DNA of 64,000 nt, from contig NC_050727.1 in the NCBI RefSeq assembly GCF_014133895.1, forward strand, positions 1,426,001 to 1,490,000, in the 5' to 3' direction. Made by a program: the position numbers and the translations under genes. This document shows, in pieces, positions 19,142 to 28,385 of this stretch. The notes beneath the pieces were generated by a model. That model did no database searches. It saw only the letters and a program-made list of their open reading frames with translations, and had not been told where the DNA came from. Positions within the stretch are counted from its first letter, which is position 1; the number at the start of each line of letters is the position of its first letter. Origin of the DNA: Torulaspora globosa (Eukaryota > Ascomycota > Saccharomycetes > Saccharomycetales > Saccharomycetaceae).

Positions 19142-20377
19142 ATGGGTTCTTGGTTCATTCAGGGCTGTGTGCTACGTAGTAAGGTGGCCTCGAGGCCGCT
19201 ACAATATTCGACTCAGGCGCATCAGCAGCTTCCACTGTCGCTCAGTAGCATCAACGTTGCGGGACAGGGCATGAAGGCTAATAAACTGCTCAAAAAGCTT
19301 GGTTTGAAACTGAAAGCTGGGGAATTGCAGCTTGTGAAACTAGCCGAAAATTGCGATGGCGGGATTAACAGTGACAGATCTTTACCAATGACCGAATTTC
19401 CCAAGCAGAAGATCTTCATCGAAGTTGCTAGCGATAATGGCATAGCTGCCTGGAGAAAAGGTATCGTGAAATGGTTTCGACTGGGTGTGCATATGATGAA
19501 GTACTACAAATATGGCCTGCAAAATACTTATAGAGTGGCCAAAGATACAAAATACCTTATAGCGGATAAAGATCTCGATTCCAAAACACCTCTAGCGACG
19601 CAAATGGCCAAGTTAATTGAGTTCAACGAAATTCGAGCCCGATTGAACAAGGCTCCCAATAGTCTACCTTTAACTAGAAAGCAATTTGTGGAATATTATA
19701 GGCGAGGTCAGGTTTGGAAGATTCCGACGTTCTTTTTGATAGCTCTGGTGCTTGAAGAGCTCACTGCAGTGATATGTTATTTCTTTCCCAAGGTGGCTCC
19801 TCACAATTGTCTGACACCAGGTGGCTACCTCAAGATCAGTCGATCCCACGCCAACATTACTGATCTCAAGGATCCTGCCAAGTACAAGTCACCCTATAAT
19901 CTGGCTAAGAAACAGCTATTCCAAATTCTGCGAACATCACCGATAATTCAAACTCCGAGCTGGAGGTTGAGAGTTTATGCATTGATTGATAACAAAAGGC
20001 AGCCCTGCGAAACGTTGGTGCAAATCCACCAATACTTGTTTGTTGATGATTGGCTGCTGCTGAAGAGTATTTTAACTGGAAAGGAAGCTCGACTAAGTTA
20101 CCGAGAATTGGTTAATTGCATATGGGAAAGACAACTATATTCGAAAGATGAAGATCTAAACAAAATGGTTAATGATGACACGGGAAGGCGGATACTGATT
20201 TGGAGGTTATTTTTGTATTGGTCTTTTAGGTTCGACAAGACAGTTACTGTTGGCGGCGATCAACTGTTCTCTGAAAAATGGGGAGTCAACAATGTTTCGA
20301 TCTTGAACCACACGGGTCTTGACGGACGTCAATTACTGGGAGTGAAAGGTCTATCAGCTTTAGAAGAAAATGTGTAA
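19142..20377 (+). CDS. PNT1: Pnt1, mitochondrial inner membrane export protein
   Basis: 411 aa; S. cerevisiae Pnt1 (YOR266W) is about 423. The N-terminus has Arg and Ser and few acidic residues, as in a mitochondrial presequence. A hydrophobic segment is near residues 195-215 (PTFFLIALVLEELTAVICYF). In S. cerevisiae it helps export the Cox2 C-terminus across the inner membrane and affects pentamidine resistance. Identification rests on synteny between RBL2 and HRK1 plus length and topology; I recall few diagnostic motifs. Confidence 0.85.
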   Translation: MGSWFIQGCVLRSKVASRPLQYSTQAHQQLPLSLSSINVAGQGMKANKLLKKLGLKLKAGELQLVKLAENCDGGINSDRSLPMTEFPKQKIFIEVASDNGIAAWRKGIVKWFRLGVHMMKYYKYGLQNTYRVAKDTKYLIADKDLDSKTPLATQMAKLIEFNEIRARLNKAPNSLPLTRKQFVEYYRRGQVWKIPTFFLIALVLEELTAVICYFFPKVAPHNCLTPGGYLKISRSHANITDLKDPAKYKSPYNLAKKQLFQILRTSPIIQTPSWRLRVYALIDNKRQPCETLVQIHQYLFVDDWLLLKSILTGKEARLSYRELVNCIWERQLYSKDEDLNKMVNDDTGRRILIWRLFLYWSFRFDKTVTVGGDQLFSEKWGVNNVSILNHTGLDGRQLLGVKGLSALEENV

Positions 20378-20440
20378 ATAGCGTGCCTTGATAGAGAATC
20401 ATTAAAAATTATACATTGAAAAAAATCGGAAAGTGCTAGC

Positions 20441-22360
20441 TTAAACCTTGTAAGTCTCCAGATGAGCGTCTTCTTCCTTTACCAAAGTGTGATGATGACC
20501 TGGTGCTCTTATTACTTGTTTTTTCGGATCCATTGTGCAGAAGGGGATATTTCTGAACCAATCATCCTTATACATGTCAGCCAAAGTAGCTCTCTTCCTT
20601 GGATCTACCTCAAGTATTCTGGACATTATAGGTCTCGAAGCATGGGGCAATAAACGTAACAAACGGTACGGTCCATGAATGACTTTCCTGTGATGGGGAC
20701 CGTTAGATTTATGAGAAGCAACAGATCTCAGATCGTGGGTTTCTACCTTTTCAGTTTTGGAATTGCCGGGATGCACGTCTTTCAATTCGTTCGATTCTTT
20801 CGGTTCTTTTGGTTGTAAATCCTCCTTTGGGTTTCCTGATGTTTGGTCCTGGGATCGCTTATCGCATTCGGTGTCTCCTGATTCGTTCACCTTAGATTTG
20901 TTCACCGTTTTCTCCTCGGCCGGTTCTTGTGGTACGTCTTTTCCATCAGGAACTGGATCATTGCGAGGCTGCTGCTCATGTACATGCTCATGCGGCCCGT
21001 GCCTTTCTCGTCTTTCCTTCAGTAACTTTTCATGATGTTTTGCGGAAGCAACGTAATCATGTTCCACATCATCTGGTAAGCAATACAGTCTGAAATTCTC
21101 ATCTGATTCTCGTGGAGCCTTCCAAGGAAATCTTTTCAACATCATACAGCAATAGATGATCCCGATGGACCAGACATCGACACATTGCGGGTCGTAGCTT
21201 TTCGTAGATGTCAAGACTTCGGGCGCCAAGTAGGGATCACTCCCAACCACGCCGTGTGCCATCGCCACTTCAGTCTCCATAGGATATCTAAACACCACGG
21301 CGCTGCCGAAATCGATCAACTTTAGTATCCCCTCCGAAGTCATCACACAGTTATCCAGCTTCAAGTCTCTGTGAGCCAGCCCCATTGAGTGCAGATACTC
21401 GACCCCCTCCGTCAGCTGTCTCAAGCAGCAATTGATCTCACCACGGGACATCTTACCTGTCATAACCACAGCGAAGAAGTCTATCGGACAGTATTCCATC
21501 ACCTCGTAGTACTTGTTCTGCTTGGAGTCCGAGAAGATATCCAGCGTCTCGATGATGTTGGGATGGCGCAACGTCGACCCAATACAAAACTCTGCGGTGC
21601 ACTTCTTGGCATAGTCGTTCACCGACTCGTTGGCTTTCCGTGGCCTGAACTCCTTCACGGCAAAAGTGGCCCCATCGGTGGGTCTCACGAGCACCTTCAC
21701 CGATCCTCCGGCCCCTGCCCCGAGCAGCTTGCCCAGTTTCCCGTACTTCTGAGCCAGGATCGCATCGTCGTGATAGATATTGATGTTGTTCGACAGCGAC
21801 AGCGTCGAGTCCGAGCTCGGCGGTATCGCTGACTGCGTGTGGACGTGGTGCTCCGAATGCGAATGTGGCTGGTGCTGCTGGTGCTGCCGGTGGTGTCCCT
21901 GCGCCGGCACCTGGTGCTTCGAGTGTCCTGTCTGGTGGTGCGTGAACGGCAAGTTCAAATTGATCGTCGACGAGGACCGCTGCGGCCCATGTCCGCCCGC
22001 CCCAGTGTTCTTGCGGTGCAGATTGGGTCTGAAGAACCTCTTCAGCTCCGCCATCGAGTGCGACGGCTTGGGCGACGTCGTCGTCGCCATCGTGCTCTCG
22101 TGGGGGTTCCCATGCGGAGACACGTTATGCGACGGCGTCGAAGTTGTCTGCAGCGAGTCCGTAGACCGCTCACTTCTCACAGAGTCGTTGCTCTGTCGTC
22201 TATTCATAAAGTTCAGGAACGACCGTGAGTTCCTCGTCACCGTAGCCCCTCCCGACGGCGAACTGCCCTTGCCGGGAGACGAATGCTGGCCTCCCGTTCC
22301 CATACTCTTCGAGCCCTGATCCTGGTGGTGGAATGGATTCCTCGACAGCAAATTCGGCAT
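20441..22360 (-). CDS. HRK1: Hrk1, Npr1-family protein kinase
   Basis: 639 aa; S. cerevisiae Hrk1 is about 759. A long Ser-, His- and Gln-rich N-terminal tail (1-205) precedes the kinase domain. The kinase has a glycine loop (LLGAGAGGSVKV), catalytic loop HRDLKLDN, DFGSA and DPYLAPEVL. A hydrophilic insert (about 435-560, rich in His, Glu and Lys) splits the C-lobe before GPYRLLRLLPHASRP. Hrk1 activates the plasma membrane H+-ATPase Pma1 in response to glucose. The N-terminal coding part is GC-rich, giving long antisense frames. Confidence 0.92.
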   Translation of the reverse strand: MPNLLSRNPFHHQDQGSKSMGTGGQHSSPGKGSSPSGGATVTRNSRSFLNFMNRRQSNDSVRSERSTDSLQTTSTPSHNVSPHGNPHESTMATTTSPKPSHSMAELKRFFRPNLHRKNTGAGGHGPQRSSSTINLNLPFTHHQTGHSKHQVPAQGHHRQHQQHQPHSHSEHHVHTQSAIPPSSDSTLSLSNNINIYHDDAILAQKYGKLGKLLGAGAGGSVKVLVRPTDGATFAVKEFRPRKANESVNDYAKKCTAEFCIGSTLRHPNIIETLDIFSDSKQNKYYEVMEYCPIDFFAVVMTGKMSRGEINCCLRQLTEGVEYLHSMGLAHRDLKLDNCVMTSEGILKLIDFGSAVVFRYPMETEVAMAHGVVGSDPYLAPEVLTSTKSYDPQCVDVWSIGIIYCCMMLKRFPWKAPRESDENFRLYCLPDDVEHDYVASAKHHEKLLKERRERHGPHEHVHEQQPRNDPVPDGKDVPQEPAEEKTVNKSKVNESGDTECDKRSQDQTSGNPKEDLQPKEPKESNELKDVHPGNSKTEKVETHDLRSVASHKSNGPHHRKVIHGPYRLLRLLPHASRPIMSRILEVDPRKRATLADMYKDDWFRNIPFCTMDPKKQVIRAPGHHHTLVKEEDAHLETYKV

Positions 22361-22916
22361 CCTAAACTCTCTCTCACTCCCTTTACAACGAAACCTCTCG
22401 ATAGCTCACTACTCTTGCAACAAAAAAAGCCAATTGCTCTCCAAAGACTGCTGTCTTGATACTTCACCTCTCCTACTCCCTCTCACAGCCTTAGGACTCC
22501 AATACTGCCTTGATCCCGACTCCCGGAACCGTATTAACCTCGAGACCCTCCTAGAGCAAATTCGATGTAACACCGCACAGCGACGCACACTACACAACAA
22601 GAGCCAAGAGCCGTCCATTGCCAATCCGCTGCGATCGACGCCGCTGCGGCTGCCGGTCGTCGATCTTCCCAGTGGAAACAAGAATGGCCGTTGATTCCGA
22701 GTCATTTACGGGCGCGCAAGAATGGTTATGCGTAGCGTTGCTCGCTAAAGCACTCAGACCGCTGGTCTCTCGTGATGGGTCGCTCGCGAGCTGCTGCGAA
22801 GAGGTTTACGGCGTCGCAATGGCGACGGCAGGGTTCTTGTAGACGGAGTTACTTGCAGTAGTGGTGGACGTCGGGCGTCCTTGTAGGACGTTGTAGATGA
22901 GGTGGTTTAGTTTGGA

Positions 22917-22924
22917 TCACGTGA
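22917..22924. promoter_or_regulatory. TCACGTGA, Cbf1-type E-box
   Basis: Perfect palindrome within a slightly longer one (GGATCACGTGATCC). It lies six bases from an X-box-like inverted repeat and over 550 bases upstream of HRK1. Confidence 0.5.
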
Positions 22925-22930
22925 TCCGTT

Positions 22931-22945
22931 CGTTGCTAAGCAACG
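22931..22945. promoter_or_regulatory. X-box-like inverted repeat (RFX-type)
   Basis: CGTTGCT, A, AGCAACG: exact 7-base arms with a single central base. The inner GTTGCT-A-AGCAAC fits the RFX X-box pattern RYYNYY-N(1-3)-RRNRAC. Yeast Rfx1/Crt1 binds such sites at DNA-damage genes. Here it lies 48 bases beyond the VPH1 stop, so its target is unclear. Confidence 0.45.
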
Positions 22946-22992
22946 AGCCTAACGAGTAGTCTTATAAGCAGCTATATGGCGTTGCCGGGGCG

Positions 22993-25497
22993 CTAGACCG
23001 CTGGGCTGGCGGCGACGGTCGCCGCCGCCGCCGTGTCGGCGTCCAGGTCTGCGTGTTGGAACGCGAACGGCTCGTAGGGCGTACCTTCGCCGACAAAGAA
23101 CTTGGACATGGACTCGACCCAGTGGAGACGCAGCGAGTGGAGCATGGCGGAGGTGCCCTCCATGCCGACGAGCACGGCGCAGGTCAGCGCGAACCACATG
23201 GCGAAGAGGAACACGGTCATGAGGACGCCGGCGAAGCCGGTGATGCCGAACGCGATCTGGATGGACATGGTCCACAGGACGCTCGAGAGCTGGGCGTGGG
23301 CGAGCGACAGCGCCCACAGACGCAGGTAGGACGCGGTGTGGGAGACGCAGTTCAGACAGAACTCGATGGTGTGGATGACCTGGTGGATCATGACGTCGCT
23401 GAACTGCTCGGCGTGCGGGTGCGCGTCGTCGTCGAGATCTTGGGCGTCGTCGTCGCTGCTGCCGAGCAGGTGCTCGACCTCCAGTTCGTCCGCCGTGGCG
23501 AGCGGCTGGTGGCCGTCCTGCTTGTGGGTGAGCTTGAAATGCAGAGGCTTGATCAGGAGCAGGCAGGGGACGCAGCCGAGCGCGATCAGCAGCAGAAAGA
23601 CTTGAACCTTGGCCTGGTGCGGGTAGAGCTCGTCGTCGACCTTGCCTGGGGCCAGGAACATGTTGATCAGCATGTTCAACAGGCCCGGAGCGGGCCTGCC
23701 GTCCTTGATCCAGTCGACCGCCCATTTGTAGACAATGCACACGGAGAGATAGCCGAAGATGCCTTGCATGAACAGTAGACCGGGGATGAAGTTGCCGACG
23801 ATGTCGATCCACGACTTGAAGTAGATGTGGTTGGCCAGCGAGAAGAAGTAGGAGTAGGTCATGTGGATGAACCCCATGAGCACGGATAGCTTCATCTTGT
23901 AGGAGTTGGTAAACAGCAATGCGTTATCGGTACCGTGCCATGCCCAATCCAGACCGATCGGGTAAGTGCCAACCTGGCGAGCAGTGATGGTTTCGCCCAG
24001 CTCCCAGTGGTCTGGCCACTTCCAGCCAGACTTGAAAATCGTCATCGATTTCGAGAAGATGTCGTTGTACAGGAAACCGGTGTACATGGAAAACAACCCC
24101 ATCAGCAACACGATGTACCGTCCGCTGTACAGCATGTCAAAAATTTCGCCTCTCTTCATCTTGTCGAGCTTTCTCTCGTTCATAACCAGCACCAATGCCA
24201 CCAAAGCCATCAGTGTTCCATGACCTAGATCACCAAACATGATCGCGAACATGAAGGGAAAAGTCACAATCGTTGGCAAACCAGCATTCACCTCGCGGTA
24301 CTGGGCAATACCGTAACAGTCGCAGATGTTTTGGAAACCAGCAGTGAACTTGTTAACCCTATGGAAGGTTGGCGGTGTTTTGTTTGTTTCAAGAACTTGA
24401 ATAATCGACGGAACGTCGACACCGAGTTTACTCGTCATTTGACCGAGTTTCTCCTGCAAGATGGCCACCTGATCCTCTGGCACCCAACCCTCGGCGATCA
24501 GGGTTTTCCTGTTCACATCGAAAATAAATTTGTTCAACGTTTCGTGTACCGATTTTTCCCTTGAGATGTCTTGAAACCAGGCGTTCAGTTCCTTGGCAAT
24601 AGCATACAGTTCACTGTTCAATGTGGTTGTTGTGCTCTCCAACACAGTGGCCAGATCGCTCAAACTTTGATTCGTTTGTTGTAGTTGTTTGGATCTAGCT
24701 TCGGCTGATGGATCGAGATCATAGAGTTTGGCATCTAGCGATTCGGCAATCTTCTGGATTCTCCTGATAATCAAATCACCATGAGAAAAAACAATGAACG
24801 CGTTCTTATCAACTTTTTCCTTTGTCCTGGCATCATAAACAGGTTCGGCCAGCTCAATATGCCTGAAGTAAAGGTTACCACGCAACACTCTCCACAAGAT
24901 CTGTTCTAATACGGCTACCTTTCCTCTTGGGATGACACCGGTAACGTAATTCACGGAGGAAGGCAACGTCGAGCCAACGTTCATCTCTTCATCGTTGTCA
25001 GAGACGGCGGCGGGCCCCGGCTGCATATCCTTCGAGAAAAACTGCTCGCCAGACTTCAGCACAAATCTATACTGTTCCAGATCTGCTTTCTGCAACTCTA
25101 GTTGCTCGGACGCTTCCTCCATCTGTAGCAAACGGTTCTCCAGGTATGAAGCATTCTGAATATGATCGTCAATCCTCGCGCTTCCGGGCGAAAGCTCCAT
25201 TTGAGAATTTTCTTCAGGAATCTCCTCATACAAACGGATATCGTGCTTCTTCAAGAGCTTGAAGAAATACCGATATTGTCTTTCCACGTTGTCCAGTCTC
25301 CTGATGTCATCCACAAATGCCCTTTGAAATGCTCGCACTTTGGAGTTCAAGTCACGAAATTGAACCAAACCAAGCTGCCCTAGTGTATAAACTGTCTCTC
25401 TAGCAATCTCCTGTGGAATATACAGCTGGATAAGCGACATCTCCGCAGAGCGGAAGATCGCCTCCTGTTTCTCTGCCACCTGCAAAGATCCAGACAT
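22993..25497 (-). CDS. VPH1: Vph1, V-ATPase subunit a (vacuolar form)
   Basis: 834 aa; S. cerevisiae Vph1 is 840. The cytosolic N-terminal half (1-400) starts with RSAEMSLIQLYIPQEIARE and has coiled coils. The membrane half includes FAIMFGDLGHG (about 420) and TASYLRLWALSLAHAQLS (about 725), which holds the arginine essential for proton transfer. It anchors V1 and forms the proton half-channels at the vacuole with the c-ring, which includes VMA11 of this window. The last third of the gene is strikingly GC-rich and the first two-thirds is not, though the protein is conserved throughout. Confidence 0.97.
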   Translation of the reverse strand: MSGSLQVAEKQEAIFRSAEMSLIQLYIPQEIARETVYTLGQLGLVQFRDLNSKVRAFQRAFVDDIRRLDNVERQYRYFFKLLKKHDIRLYEEIPEENSQMELSPGSARIDDHIQNASYLENRLLQMEEASEQLELQKADLEQYRFVLKSGEQFFSKDMQPGPAAVSDNDEEMNVGSTLPSSVNYVTGVIPRGKVAVLEQILWRVLRGNLYFRHIELAEPVYDARTKEKVDKNAFIVFSHGDLIIRRIQKIAESLDAKLYDLDPSAEARSKQLQQTNQSLSDLATVLESTTTTLNSELYAIAKELNAWFQDISREKSVHETLNKFIFDVNRKTLIAEGWVPEDQVAILQEKLGQMTSKLGVDVPSIIQVLETNKTPPTFHRVNKFTAGFQNICDCYGIAQYREVNAGLPTIVTFPFMFAIMFGDLGHGTLMALVALVLVMNERKLDKMKRGEIFDMLYSGRYIVLLMGLFSMYTGFLYNDIFSKSMTIFKSGWKWPDHWELGETITARQVGTYPIGLDWAWHGTDNALLFTNSYKMKLSVLMGFIHMTYSYFFSLANHIYFKSWIDIVGNFIPGLLFMQGIFGYLSVCIVYKWAVDWIKDGRPAPGLLNMLINMFLAPGKVDDELYPHQAKVQVFLLLIALGCVPCLLLIKPLHFKLTHKQDGHQPLATADELEVEHLLGSSDDDAQDLDDDAHPHAEQFSDVMIHQVIHTIEFCLNCVSHTASYLRLWALSLAHAQLSSVLWTMSIQIAFGITGFAGVLMTVFLFAMWFALTCAVLVGMEGTSAMLHSLRLHWVESMSKFFVGEGTPYEPFAFQHADLDADTAAAATVAASPAV

Positions 25498-25514
25498 TCT
25501 CAGTCCCTGCTCTC

Positions 25515-25540
25515 AGCAATCAATCCCAGCAATCAATCCC
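25515..25540. repeat. 13-base tandem direct repeat in the VPH1 leader
   Basis: AGCAATCAATCCC occurs twice in direct contact (25515-25527, 25528-25540), and a third partial copy (AGCAACC) follows. It ends 18 bases upstream of the VPH1 ATG, so it is probably in the 5' UTR. Confidence 0.8.
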
Positions 25541-25691
25541 AGCAACCTGATTCGCCTGTAAAAAGCCAAATGGATTCCTTCATCTCACCTAAGGGCTAAA
25601 AGCTATTATCTTCTCTCATTATTACTATTCCTTCGTATTTGCAGCCAGTGAAAATCCAAAGCCGGGTAGCATCAGATTCCGTGCAGAGCGA

Positions 25692-25698
25692 TCGTATA
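25692..25698 (+). promoter_or_regulatory. Sterol regulatory element core TCGTATA
   Basis: Exact core bound by Upc2/Ecm22 in S. cerevisiae ergosterol genes, 160-166 bases upstream of the ERG12 ATG. The match to gene function makes it credible, although a heptamer can occur by chance. Confidence 0.6.
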
Positions 25699-25857
25699 AA
25701 GCCCTCTGAAATCGACCAGATTCTCGAGGTTGAAGACGGCTTCAACACACCAATTGAGCTAGGCAAGACCGGCTTTGGCTATCAATTGAGCCGCTAGAGC
25801 TTCTGCAGGTCGCAAAACCGCTGATTTTCGTTTTTGAAGCATTTTCTTTGGGTTGCA

Positions 25858-27120
25858 ATGTCGCTACCTTTCATCACGTCTGCTCCAGGTAAAGTGATCA
25901 TATTCGGTGAGCATTCCGCAGTTTACAATGAACCTGCAGTCGCTGCTAGTGTCTCTTCGTTGAGAACATATCTTCTGGTGTCGCAACACGAGGATCCGGA
26001 GGCAGTGGAGCTAGATTTTCCTGATATTCAGTTTAAGCACAAGTGGTCACACAGCGAGTTTGGCTGCATCCTGAAAGGCGAAACCAATTCCAGAGCTTTG
26101 GAAATGGCTCGAACGAATACTCGGGAGCTCTCTCAGTTTTTGGTCGAGTCTTTGGAGAGTTTGCATTCAGATCTGAAAAAATCGCTGTTTTACCATGCAG
26201 CTTTTTCGTTCTCGTATCTGTATATTTGCCTCTGTCCTCAAGTCAAAGGTGTGAGATTCTCTATCAGGTCTACTTTGCCCATTGGAGCGGGTCTAGGGTC
26301 CAGTGCGTCAGTTTCCGTGGCGCTTGCCCTGGCGATGAACAGGCTAAGTGGAGCGATCACTTCGGACCGCGAGCTGTCGATTGAAGACAAGAAACTGGTG
26401 GAGGAGTGGTCGTTCGTTGGTGAAAAATGCATACTCGGCACTCCATCAGGCATTGATAATGCGGTGGCTACTCACGGAAATGCCGTTCTGTTCAAAAGGG
26501 AGATGGATGGCACCACAAACTTTGAGTTCGTTGATGATTTCCCTCAGATCCCAATGCTGTTGACTTATACTAAGATTCCGCGCTCCACTAAGACGCTTGT
26601 TTCGAATGTTAGAGAGCTGGTCTCTAAGCATCCTAACATTGTAAAACCAATTCTTGTGGCAATGGGACAATTGGCCACCAGAGGCGCCGAGATCTTAGAT
26701 TCTCTCAGCGACGAGAACTATCATGAGTTGTTGGAACTGGTGCGTGTAAATCACGGGCTATTAGTCGGACTTGGCGTTTCTCATCCAGGACTCGAAGCTG
26801 TGAGGTCGCTAAGCGATTCTTTGGAAATCGGCTCAACAAAGTTGACTGGAGCAGGCGGTGGCGGTTGCGCCCTAACAATTCTGAAGAAAGATGCCAAGCA
26901 ATCCGCGGTCAAACAATTCAAGGATACATTGGAAAATGAGCACGGTTACGCTCTTTACCAAACTCAATTGGGTGGCATCGGATGCAGCATCTTGCCCAGG
27001 GAAGCCATCAGTGACCAGGATCTCAAAAAAATTCGCATCCTCTTTACTGAGGACTTTGACAGCAAGCATCTGGACCAGGTTCTGTTACCAGGTGAGTGTA
27101 CATTACCTTGGATCACCTGA
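25858..27120 (+). CDS. ERG12: Erg12, mevalonate kinase
   Basis: 420 aa from the ATG at 25858 (MSLPFITSAPGKVIIFGEHS), matching the S. cerevisiae start; an in-frame upstream TTG is rejected. S. cerevisiae Erg12 is 443. GHMP kinase motifs are present: PGKVIIFGEHSAVY at the N-terminus, the ATP loop LPIGAGLGSSASVSVALAL (about 142-160) and LTGAGGGGCALTIL near 340. It phosphorylates mevalonate in the cytosol, early in sterol and isoprenoid synthesis. In S. cerevisiae it is YMR208W, while its flanking genes here are YOR270C and YOR271C. Confidence 0.98.
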   Translation: MSLPFITSAPGKVIIFGEHSAVYNEPAVAASVSSLRTYLLVSQHEDPEAVELDFPDIQFKHKWSHSEFGCILKGETNSRALEMARTNTRELSQFLVESLESLHSDLKKSLFYHAAFSFSYLYICLCPQVKGVRFSIRSTLPIGAGLGSSASVSVALALAMNRLSGAITSDRELSIEDKKLVEEWSFVGEKCILGTPSGIDNAVATHGNAVLFKREMDGTTNFEFVDDFPQIPMLLTYTKIPRSTKTLVSNVRELVSKHPNIVKPILVAMGQLATRGAEILDSLSDENYHELLELVRVNHGLLVGLGVSHPGLEAVRSLSDSLEIGSTKLTGAGGGGCALTILKKDAKQSAVKQFKDTLENEHGYALYQTQLGGIGCSILPREAISDQDLKKIRILFTEDFDSKHLDQVLLPGECTLPWIT

Positions 27121-27254
27121 AGTAATTTCTCAGCGATCAATAAGTGTACTTTTAGTTGATAGACTTTGATTTTTCATTGTAATCTTTCGCCTTGGGCGAT
27201 TCATTCATTCTATAAACTTTTGGTTAATGTAACATTATGGAATCTCGTTCTGTT

Positions 27255-28238
27255 TTACATACCTCTGTTGAAGTAGACCAAATTAATCGGCTTGTCGTTT
27301 TTATCCTTCTTATCTCTCAATTCTGGCTCCAGTTTGCTCAAATGAATGCCTTGTCTCTGCGGGAAGAGCGCCAGAGCAAATGGCAAGACAGTGAAAGCGG
27401 TTAGAGCGATGACACCCAAATTAGCAACTGTTTGGACACCAAGCGACTTACCCTTGAGCACAGATCTCTGCAATCTGACCAGAACCAATGGTGGCACGAC
27501 CATGACAGGCGTAGCATTGATGACCCTACTCAAAGCGGTTTCACCAACCGCAATGACAGCGGCTTTTTTAGATTTTCCCACTTCGTCGCCATTTTCATCA
27601 TAAACAGAGATACCTTTCCTGATTTCATTGCCTCTCATGAGGAAAACGTTGACGATACCAGCGCTGACGACGGCAGCGAAAGGCACTAACCGTCCCAAGA
27701 TCAATTTTGTGTGCGGCTTCAAGTTCTTCAATCTGGGCACCAGTTTATTCAGACCAACAGCGACACCACAAGAAGCACTCACGGCAACCGCATAGTTCGT
27801 TATCAGCTGCTTGGTGGACATTGGATGCGACTTATTGGCGTTGGCCGAGTTCACAGCAACGTTCAGCGATTGGTTTGCCCACTGCCAGAACAAAGTACCA
27901 GCAGTGCCCAGGTTTGGCGTCAGCATACCTGCGGTAACCACCAAATTCGACAAGACATTGCTGGACATACGGAACGGTAAAAGCACAGTCTCACCGTTAT
28001 CTGGATGCACCGTGGAGTCCAGTTGTTTCTTAGCGTGCCAAAACTCAGGCGTGGTTTCCTTCAACTCTCCATGACGATACGAGCTCACGATCTCCCTAGC
28101 GCGAACAAGGTCCTTGGAAGTAGTGAGCAACATGGTAGGATCGACGATCTCCATGCAGTGGCGCACTCTGCCCCAGTAGGTAGACAAATCATAACGCGAT
28201 TCTGGTAATGCAATTGGGCCTGGTACTGAAGAAGCCAT
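27255..28238 (-). CDS. FSF1: Fsf1, sideroflexin-family mitochondrial carrier
   Basis: 327 aa, the same length as in S. cerevisiae. The sideroflexin start RYDLSTYWGRVRHCMEIVDP is at about residues 16-35. About five hydrophobic segments follow, including TAGMLTPNLGTAGTLFWQWANQS and the conserved QTVANLGVIALTAFTVLPFA area. Family members carry serine or other amino acids across the mitochondrial inner membrane. The upstream region contains a TCACGTGA site. Convergent with ERG12. Confidence 0.96.
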   Translation of the reverse strand: MASSVPGPIALPESRYDLSTYWGRVRHCMEIVDPTMLLTTSKDLVRAREIVSSYRHGELKETTPEFWHAKKQLDSTVHPDNGETVLLPFRMSSNVLSNLVVTAGMLTPNLGTAGTLFWQWANQSLNVAVNSANANKSHPMSTKQLITNYAVAVSASCGVAVGLNKLVPRLKNLKPHTKLILGRLVPFAAVVSAGIVNVFLMRGNEIRKGISVYDENGDEVGKSKKAAVIAVGETALSRVINATPVMVVPPLVLVRLQRSVLKGKSLGVQTVANLGVIALTAFTVLPFALALFPQRQGIHLSKLEPELRDKKDKNDKPINLVYFNRGM

Positions 28239-28377
28239 GTTTCTCGGACTGATCGATTGCTCAAGATCTAGTCGTCATCGAGTAACAACCAAGGCGGCAA
28301 CTTGCGATCTTATCAACCATTAATACAGAATTTTCTTCACTAAAAGAAAAGGGCAGATTCACCGGTACCGGCTCCAA

Positions 28378-28385
28378 TCACGTGA
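28378..28385. promoter_or_regulatory. TCACGTGA, Cbf1-type E-box
   Basis: Perfect palindrome 140 bases upstream of the FSF1 ATG. The spacing is the same as at DAP1. Confidence 0.5.

Larger units (their letters stand above)
22361..22992. other. Intergenic: HRK1 promoter and VPH1 3' end
   Basis: 632 bases. S. cerevisiae has YOR268C and PAC1 at this place; neither is visible here, even as a remnant I can read. Near the VPH1 end are two adjacent palindromes, TCACGTGA (22917-22924) and a 7-1-7 inverted repeat (22931-22945). No tRNA was seen. Confidence 0.65.
25498..25857. other. Divergent VPH1/ERG12 promoter region
   Basis: 360 bases. It holds a 13-base tandem duplication beside the VPH1 start (25515-25540) and a TCGTATA sterol-type element (25692-25698) on the ERG12 side. 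No RNA gene was recognised. Confidence 0.65.

Noticed and set aside
21780..22319. Cys/Trp-rich 179-codon plus-strand frame antisense to HRK1
   Set aside because: The composition is the reverse complement of His- and Gln-rich codons in the HRK1 tail.
22949..23812. 287-codon minus-strand frame inside VPH1, and a 241-codon plus-strand frame at 23053-23778
   Set aside because: Both are out of frame with a conserved gene and stay open because the region is GC-rich; the Arg/His-rich products look like shadows.
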